64,000 bases of DNA from SKZT01 sp964478625 (GTDB lineage Bacteria; Desulfobacterota; Desulfobacteria; Desulfobacterales; SKZT01). Positions 59,645 to 64,000 of this stretch are shown piece after piece (the first letter of the stretch is position 1; each line of letters starts with the position of its first letter). A program made the translations under genes and the position numbers. Under the pieces are notes generated by a model. The model did not search any database. It was not told the origin of the DNA and saw only the letters and a program-made list of their open reading frames with translations. The stretch lies in the NCBI GenBank assembly GCA_964478625.1, contig CAYZJH010000004.1:1-64000 (forward strand). The letters run 5' to 3'.

Positions 59645-60979
59645 TTACTCACCATCCCTGTTGATCAATGATCCCTGGCCGGTGGCATCCAATACGTTCA
59701 ACCAGAGTTTTCCCTGAGGGTCCACCTGTTTCCGCTTTCCCGCGGTAGCTTCCAGAGGCACATGAACAAAATGGCCGTTGATATTTCCGACAAGCATTTT
59801 GGTTTTTCCGGCCATTGCCGCATGGACCGCATCTCTTCCCAAAAAACTGCAGAAAGCATGATCATTGGCATTCGCAGGAAGACTTCTGATAATATAACTT
59901 GGATCGATGTATTTTAAAGAGATCGGTATTTTCTTTGTTTCGAAATAAGAAGTTATGGCATCTTTCAAAAAAAGTCCGATATCATTCAACCGTAAATTTC
60001 CGGAAGGATCAGTTTCATGGTTGATGGTATTGAAAAATTTTTGGCCGGCTCCCTCAGCTACCAGGATTACGGCATGTTCCCGTTCCTGTAGCCGCTTTTC
60101 CAGGGAAGCCAAAAAACCATTGGGGCCTTCCAGATCAATATCAACTTCCGGGATTAAAACAAAATTCACCACCTGCTGAGCCAATGCCGCAGTTGCTGCG
60201 ATAAATCCCGAATGACGTCCCATAAGTTTAATCAGCCCAATGCCGTTAGGATAGCCTGCTGCCTCATTATGAGCTCCCACAAGAGCCCGTGTAGCTACTT
60301 CTACCGCGGTATCGAATCCAAAAGAACGCGAAACCATATAGATATCATTATCAATTGTTTTGGGAATGCCGATAACACTAATTTTAAGATTCCTTTCCTG
60401 GATAACATCGGCAATTTTGGATGCCGCCTTTAAGGTGCCATCACCACCGATCATAAAAAGGATACCGATATTTAATCGCATCAGACTATCGACAATTTCC
60501 TCGATTGATTGAGGGCCTCTTGAAGACCCCAGTATGGTACCTCCCATTTCCAGAATATGCCCAACCGACAAAGGGGTCAGCTCCATTAACTCATGACCAT
60601 ATTTAGGGATAAATCCCTGAAGACCATAACGAATACCGACAACATTTTTTGTCCCATAGCCATAATAAAGTTCCAGGACAATGGCACGGATAATATCATT
60701 AAGTCCTGGGCATAAACCGCCGCAAGTCACCAGGGCACATTTGACCTTACTGGGATCAAAGTAAATCTGTGAGCGCGGTCCTGCCATTTCAAAAGAAGGA
60801 ATTGTCATTTTTTCATTAATCATCTTTTCCAGCGTCGTCAGATTTACATCGATAAGCACTCTTGAAGAATCCGAAACAAAACGCTTGTCATCGGGAGTTC
60901 GGTTTTTTCGCCGGATGGGTGATTGAATTCTTGCTTCACCCAAAGTCTGAATTTGAGTCGGAACAGATGTCAGGTCCAT
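59645..60979 (-). CDS. 6-phosphofructokinase (PfkA superfamily, ATP-type signature)
   Basis: The 444-residue enzyme belongs to the longer, plant/spirochaete-like PFK group. It phosphorylates fructose-6-phosphate. Visible: TCGGLCPGLNDIIR near residue 86, SSRGPQ, GGDGTLKAASKIADVI near 185 and GIPKTIDNDI near 216. GGDGT (not GGDDS) argues for ATP as phosphate donor, although the Lys in PKTIDND is shared with pyrophosphate enzymes. AGGAAAAAA precedes the ATG. It is convergent with the LpoA-like gene (11 bases between stops). Confidence 0.88.
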   Translation of the reverse strand: MDLTSVPTQIQTLGEARIQSPIRRKNRTPDDKRFVSDSSRVLIDVNLTTLEKMINEKMTIPSFEMAGPRSQIYFDPSKVKCALVTCGGLCPGLNDIIRAIVLELYYGYGTKNVVGIRYGLQGFIPKYGHELMELTPLSVGHILEMGGTILGSSRGPQSIEEIVDSLMRLNIGILFMIGGDGTLKAASKIADVIQERNLKISVIGIPKTIDNDIYMVSRSFGFDTAVEVATRALVGAHNEAAGYPNGIGLIKLMGRHSGFIAATAALAQQVVNFVLIPEVDIDLEGPNGFLASLEKRLQEREHAVILVAEGAGQKFFNTINHETDPSGNLRLNDIGLFLKDAITSYFETKKIPISLKYIDPSYIIRSLPANANDHAFCSFLGRDAVHAAMAGKTKMLVGNINGHFVHVPLEATAGKRKQVDPQGKLWLNVLDATGQGSLINRDGE

Positions 60980-61074
60980 TTTTTTCCTATCGGTTGGTTA
61001 TACAATGATGAAATTCATAATGTTTCCTGATAGATACAAGGTTTTTCCATCTAGGCCCTGAACGGTCTTATGGG

Positions 61075-62049
61075 TTATCGACCATTGAATTTAAATTCAC
61101 CTTTACCCAAAATATCGTGCAAATGCAATATCCCTATTACTTTCAAATTTTTTTCAACAATCGGCAAAACAGTAATCTGATACTTCTCCATAAGGTTAAG
61201 AGCATCGTAGGCCGGGGCATCGGGACCAATACTCAAAGGAGTTTTCGTCATCACCTCATCAACAGAATAGTTGTCAAGCGTTTTTTTCTGAACAATGAGT
61301 CTCCGTATGTCTCCATCGGTAATAATACCCTGCAGGCGCAGAAGGTGGTCCACCACGAAAGTCACCCCAAGATTGGGACGATCCATCTCCATAATGGCTT
61401 GCTCCAAAGGTGTCCCCAGGCAAACCATCGGAATATGTTCACCCACGAGCATGATATCCTTTACACTGCTTGACAGTCTTTGGCCAAGAGCGCCGGCAGG
61501 ATGAATGCGCTTAAAGTCAACTGAATTAAAATGGCGTTTTTTAATCAACACCACAGCCAAAGCATCCCCCATCGCTAACAATGCCGTTGTGCTGGCAGTG
61601 GGAGCCAAACCCATGGGGCATGCCTCACGAGCCACACCCACATCGATCACCAAATCACTCAGTCTTGCCAGGGAGGAATTTACATTTCCTGTGAGGGCAA
61701 TGACCTTGCAACCGATTTGGCGAATGCTTGGAACCAGAATATTGAGTTCATCTGTTTCACCGCTGTTGGAAAGGGCAAGAAATATATCATCCTGACTGAC
61801 AATCCCTAAATCCCCATGCATGGCCTCGACAGGATGTAGAAATACCGCTCTGGTACCCGTACTGTTTAAGGTGGCAACGATTTTTCTTCCAACGATTCCC
61901 GATTTCCCGATCCCGCCCACGATCACACGACCCTTGCTGTTGTATATCCATTCCACCATCTCGGTGAATCGTTCATCAATACGTTCAGTAAGGCTTAAAA
62001 TACCCTCAGCCTCAATTCTTAATACTTCTATCGCCTCTTCTTTAAGCAT
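61075..62049 (-). CDS. kdsD: arabinose-5-phosphate isomerase (KdsD/KpsF/GutQ family)
   Basis: An enzyme of about 324 residues that makes arabinose-5-phosphate for Kdo and hence lipopolysaccharide. The SIS domain has VGGIGKSGIVGRKIVATLNSTG near residue 45 (parts VGGIGKSGIVGRK and LNSTG) and LSNSGETDELN. Two CBS domains follow (VKDIMLVGEHIPMV; VDEVMTKTPLSIGPD). The start at 62049 matches the family N-terminus (LKEEAIEVLRIEAEGI) and has GGAAAG nearby; an earlier ATG at 62094 exists. No kdsC or kdsB lies in the window. Confidence 0.9.
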   Translation of the reverse strand: MLKEEAIEVLRIEAEGILSLTERIDERFTEMVEWIYNSKGRVIVGGIGKSGIVGRKIVATLNSTGTRAVFLHPVEAMHGDLGIVSQDDIFLALSNSGETDELNILVPSIRQIGCKVIALTGNVNSSLARLSDLVIDVGVAREACPMGLAPTASTTALLAMGDALAVVLIKKRHFNSVDFKRIHPAGALGQRLSSSVKDIMLVGEHIPMVCLGTPLEQAIMEMDRPNLGVTFVVDHLLRLQGIITDGDIRRLIVQKKTLDNYSVDEVMTKTPLSIGPDAPAYDALNLMEKYQITVLPIVEKNLKVIGILHLHDILGKGEFKFNGR

Positions 62050-62209
62050 ACCTGTTTCTTTCCAAAACCCAATAATATTTTCAAACACCATCATGTTTGG
62101 TCTTTAATAAATAAACATGCAATCCAAATATATACTTTTAGAGAACTTGTCAAATTCCGAGTGGACTTATCGATTCATTTCATCTGATTAAAATTTCTCG
62201 CATTTTTTC

Positions 62210-62238
62210 TTGACAAAAGGCATAGTATAATTTATATT
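62210..62238 (+). promoter_or_regulatory. sigma70 promoter upstream of PxxKW gene
   Basis: A perfect TTGACA (62210-62215) and TATATT (62233-62238) are 17 bases apart, a near-consensus promoter. An additional TATAAT at 62226 is too close to this -35 to pair with it. A transcription start near 62245 is expected, followed within 30 bases by a terminator hairpin. Confidence 0.65.
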
Positions 62239-62270
62239 TCCGAAGTTAATTAAAAATGAAATATTAACCT

Positions 62271-62300
62271 GCCTGGTGCGTTTTTCCAGGCTTTTTTTTT
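62271..62300 (+). terminator. intrinsic terminator in the leader of the PxxKW gene
   Basis: GCCTGG (62271-62276), a nine-base loop, CCAGGC (62286-62291), and nine T residues form a textbook terminator. No gene ends here on the plus strand; it sits between a strong promoter and the PxxKW start. It could work as an attenuator or end a short leader RNA. Confidence 0.75.
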
Positions 62301-62337
62301 AATACCAATAAATCAAATTTTTTAAGAGGTGGTAAAG

Positions 62338-62619
62338 ATGATTTGTACAACTGTTCGCAATGGTAAAGAATGTCCTCTCATGACCCCAAAAGGCTGTTCA
62401 TACAATGGCGGATTTTGTCATGAGGTCGTAGAATATTGTGAGGGTTGTAACCGAAGGGTTGAAGTCTCCGGCGGATGGTATTGCCAATCATTTCCGGAAC
62501 CTGCATTGAAATGGAAAAACGGCCAGTGCAATATGGCCTCTCATATAGCCGCTGCAACAACTGCAGAGGCCAAAATTAATCCTTTGAAAGCATCCAAACG
62601 TCAGAGCAAACGAAAATAG
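62338..62619 (+). CDS. PxxKW family cysteine-rich protein
   Basis: This small protein of about 93 residues contains eight cysteines in its first 60 residues (NGKECPLMTPKGCSYNGGFC, YCEGCNRR, WYCQSFPEPALKWKNGQCNM, with the PxxKW signature PALKW). The tail is basic (KASKRQSKRK). The family is known mainly from deltaproteobacteria, with unknown function; the cysteines suggest metal or iron-sulfur binding. AGAGGTGG seven bases before the ATG at 62338 sets the start. It lies alone and is preceded by a promoter and a terminator-like leader. Confidence 0.85.
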   Translation: MICTTVRNGKECPLMTPKGCSYNGGFCHEVVEYCEGCNRRVEVSGGWYCQSFPEPALKWKNGQCNMASHIAAATTAEAKINPLKASKRQSKRK

Positions 62620-62640
62620 TCTTCAGTATACCCAATCCAG

Positions 62641-62686
62641 TAACCCCGCCTTTGTTTTTAAAGTCAAAGCGGGGTTATTTTTTTTG
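62641..62686. terminator. bidirectional terminator
   Basis: TAACCCCGC-C-TTTG pairs with CAAAGCGGGGTTA, with a ten-base loop, and is followed by eight T. It lies between two converging genes (PxxKW protein and the zinc-ribbon protein) and can serve both. Confidence 0.8.
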
Positions 62687-62692
62687 AAAAAA

Positions 62693-62971
62693 TCAAGGTT
62701 CGAGCTTTGCCAAAATTCGGTTTAATTTCTGATTATGTTTATGTTTCAGGATCCTTATGGCTTGATCTTTGTTTTGAGCGCACAATTCGCACATTTTGTA
62801 TGATCCGGTCCACACGATTAAGGCATAATCGCCTCCACAAACAGGACAAACAGATTCATGGTCGGCATAAAGACTTCTCACTCCAAGCTTTTCAATTCCC
62901 GCACAACTTTCCGTATCACTTACACCGCACACCGGGCACGGGCTGGTTTCGACCTGGGTATCTTTTGCCAT
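62693..62971 (-). CDS. small zinc-ribbon protein of unknown function
   Basis: A protein of about 92 residues with three CxxC-type pairs: SPCPVCGVSDTESC near residue 11, SVCPVCGGDYAL near 42 and MCELCAQNKD near 61. It looks like a zinc-ribbon or rubredoxin-like knuckle protein with a basic, helical tail (HKHNQKLNRILAKLEP). I do not recognise a named family. The start at 62971 is preferred to the ATG at 63007 because of a GGAAC-like site and the compact N-terminus. It is convergent with the PxxKW gene. Confidence 0.65.
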   Translation of the reverse strand: MAKDTQVETSPCPVCGVSDTESCAGIEKLGVRSLYADHESVCPVCGGDYALIVWTGSYKMCELCAQNKDQAIRILKHKHNQKLNRILAKLEP

Positions 62972-63222
62972 AATCAAATTTGTTCCGGATATTGATGGGT
63001 TAATCAATCGTCATTATCATCAGGTACAATGATAAAAGTTTAAAGAACCGCCCTATGAATTTAAGGTATGGCAGATGTATTCCTTAGCAAGCCTGATCAC
63101 GTATGACAATTAATTTTTGACCTGGCCCTATGGAATACGTTATATTGAATTTACCGAGCGCAGAAAATTTTTTTGACTTTAACAATCATCCAGGCCAGTT
63201 CACAGGATTTGAGGAAATCATA

Positions 63223-64000
63223 ATGGATAATCATCAGAAAAAGTCCGGACAATTGATTAAAATTTCCGAGGAAGTGGATAAAATCATCAGCCAATACAGC
63301 AAATCCTACACCCCCGTGAATCAAATCGGACGACTTTGGGAAGCAACCTTGCCTGGGCAAAAGGCGGATGATGATTCGAAAAAGTCCGGGAAAGAAGGAC
63401 GATTTTACGAAGAAATCAAATCAGCCAACTTCGATGCCACTCATCTTGAAAAAATCGTTGAGGAAATCAAACTCATTGAAGAAGGACTCAAAACCCTTGT
63501 TGCAGCCCGCACCAAAAAAATCATTACTGAAAAAGTACCTGTTGAAAAACAAAGACCCGTTAAATACGGGCTGATCCGAAAAGCACTTCTATTTATGGGA
63601 TTGATCCGTCAAAAAATTGAAACTTATACCGATTTTGAGACAGTTCAAAAAGAAGTCCCCCGGGAACCTGGTGAGGTAGCCCTCTCAGAATTTCGGACCA
63701 TGATCGACAGGTATATTTCCAACCTTAAACATCTCAATCAAGGGCTTTTAAATACAGTGATGGAGGTGGACCATATTGTCAAAAATCTGACAGATGTCAG
63801 CGATTCATATACGGATCAGATTCATTCAGATCGCAAATCCTATTATAACCAGGTTCAAACCAGTCAGAAACTGGAATCGAAACTAAAAGATTTAATTGCC
63901 CTTCACGAAACTCTGAGCCCTCTTAATGAACGCTTTCCCGAAGTGGAAAAGGCAAGGGACCATCTTGAAATGGCCCTGAGGGATAGCCAGAGCCAGGAAT
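63223..64000 (+). CDS. hypothetical coiled-coil protein, runs off the right end
   Basis: An open frame from the ATG at 63223 (GAGGA eight bases before) stays open for about 259 residues to the window end without a stop, so it is a partial gene. It reads MDNHQKKSGQLIKISEEVDK, later GRLWEATLPGQK, and is rich in Lys, Glu, Gln and Leu. Long stretches look helical/coiled-coil (KIVEEIKLIEEGLKTLV, LNTVMEVDHIVKNLTD, LNERFPEVEKARDHLEMAL). There is no signal peptide. The frame can also be read from an ATG at 63130 with no good site. Function unknown. Confidence 0.6.
   Translation, partial: MDNHQKKSGQLIKISEEVDKIISQYSKSYTPVNQIGRLWEATLPGQKADDDSKKSGKEGRFYEEIKSANFDATHLEKIVEEIKLIEEGLKTLVAARTKKIITEKVPVEKQRPVKYGLIRKALLFMGLIRQKIETYTDFETVQKEVPREPGEVALSEFRTMIDRYISNLKHLNQGLLNTVMEVDHIVKNLTDVSDSYTDQIHSDRKSYYNQVQTSQKLESKLKDLIALHETLSPLNERFPEVEKARDHLEMALRDSQSQE

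Noticed and set aside
62224..62231. TATAAT as the -10 box for the TTGACA at 62210
   Set aside because: The spacing is only ten bases; TATATT at 62233 gives the proper 17.

Overview
The window looks like chromosomal DNA of a strictly anaerobic, Gram-negative deltaproteobacterium, most likely a sulfate reducer of the Desulfobacterales type. This is inferred from heterodisulfide-reductase (Hdr) and MvhD-type electron-transfer genes, a c-type-haem sensor kinase, oxygen-sensitive class III ribonucleotide reductase, a PxxKW cysteine-rich protein, an outer-membrane-type envelope (PBP1B, lipoproteins, KdsD for Kdo) and paired PilT/PilU motors. No rRNA or marker protein was compared with a database, so the assignment rests on gene content.

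Layout. (1) 1-5300: short inverted-repeat (MITE-like) elements, a GlcD-type FAD dehydrogenase and a polar amino acid ABC transporter (binding protein, permease, ATPase, permease). (2) 5300-20900, all on the minus strand: the accessory centrepiece. In transcription order it is a receiver-like protein, an HdrA-GltD fusion, a CGGC protein, MvhD, an FrhB/FdhB-like iron-sulfur protein, a double HdrA with an inserted response-regulator receiver domain, HdrC and HdrB. After a 314-base gap come a haem-binding sensor histidine kinase and a receiver-PAS-kinase hybrid. (3) 21200-26500: acyl-CoA synthetase, dnaK, grpE, a MITE-like repeat and an SRP RNA gene (minus strand) that no ORF reveals. (4) 26500-32600: tilS, ftsH, folP, an MBL-fold hydrolase and coaX. 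(5) 32700-39800: zinc-ribbon/receiver-like protein, pilU and pilT homologues, yggT, proC, ccdA with a thioredoxin-fold partner, and a ChaN-type lipoprotein. (6) 39800-49400: nrdDG behind two NrdR-like boxes, TPR lipoprotein, PBP1B, aroK-aroE, lysC, tsaE. (7) 49500-64000: ybeY-pgpH-phoH, cvpA, mazG, MCE protein, sigma54 activator, LpoA-like lipoprotein, phosphofructokinase, kdsD, PxxKW protein, a zinc-ribbon protein and a coiled-coil protein that runs off the right end.

How the genes work together. The Hdr block encodes a full set of parts for a soluble flavin-based electron-bifurcating complex: NADPH-type (GltD) and FrhB-type input modules, MvhD as adaptor, two large HdrA flavoproteins and an HdrBC thiol/disulfide end. 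What is unusual is that a phosphorylatable receiver is built into one HdrA, another receiver-like protein (with Glu in place of the phospho-accepting Asp) opens the cluster, and two histidine kinases with redox-type sensor features follow it. My main hypothesis is a two-component (phosphorylation) switch acting directly on an electron-bifurcating enzyme. The rest of the window is mostly ordinary housekeeping in short operons.
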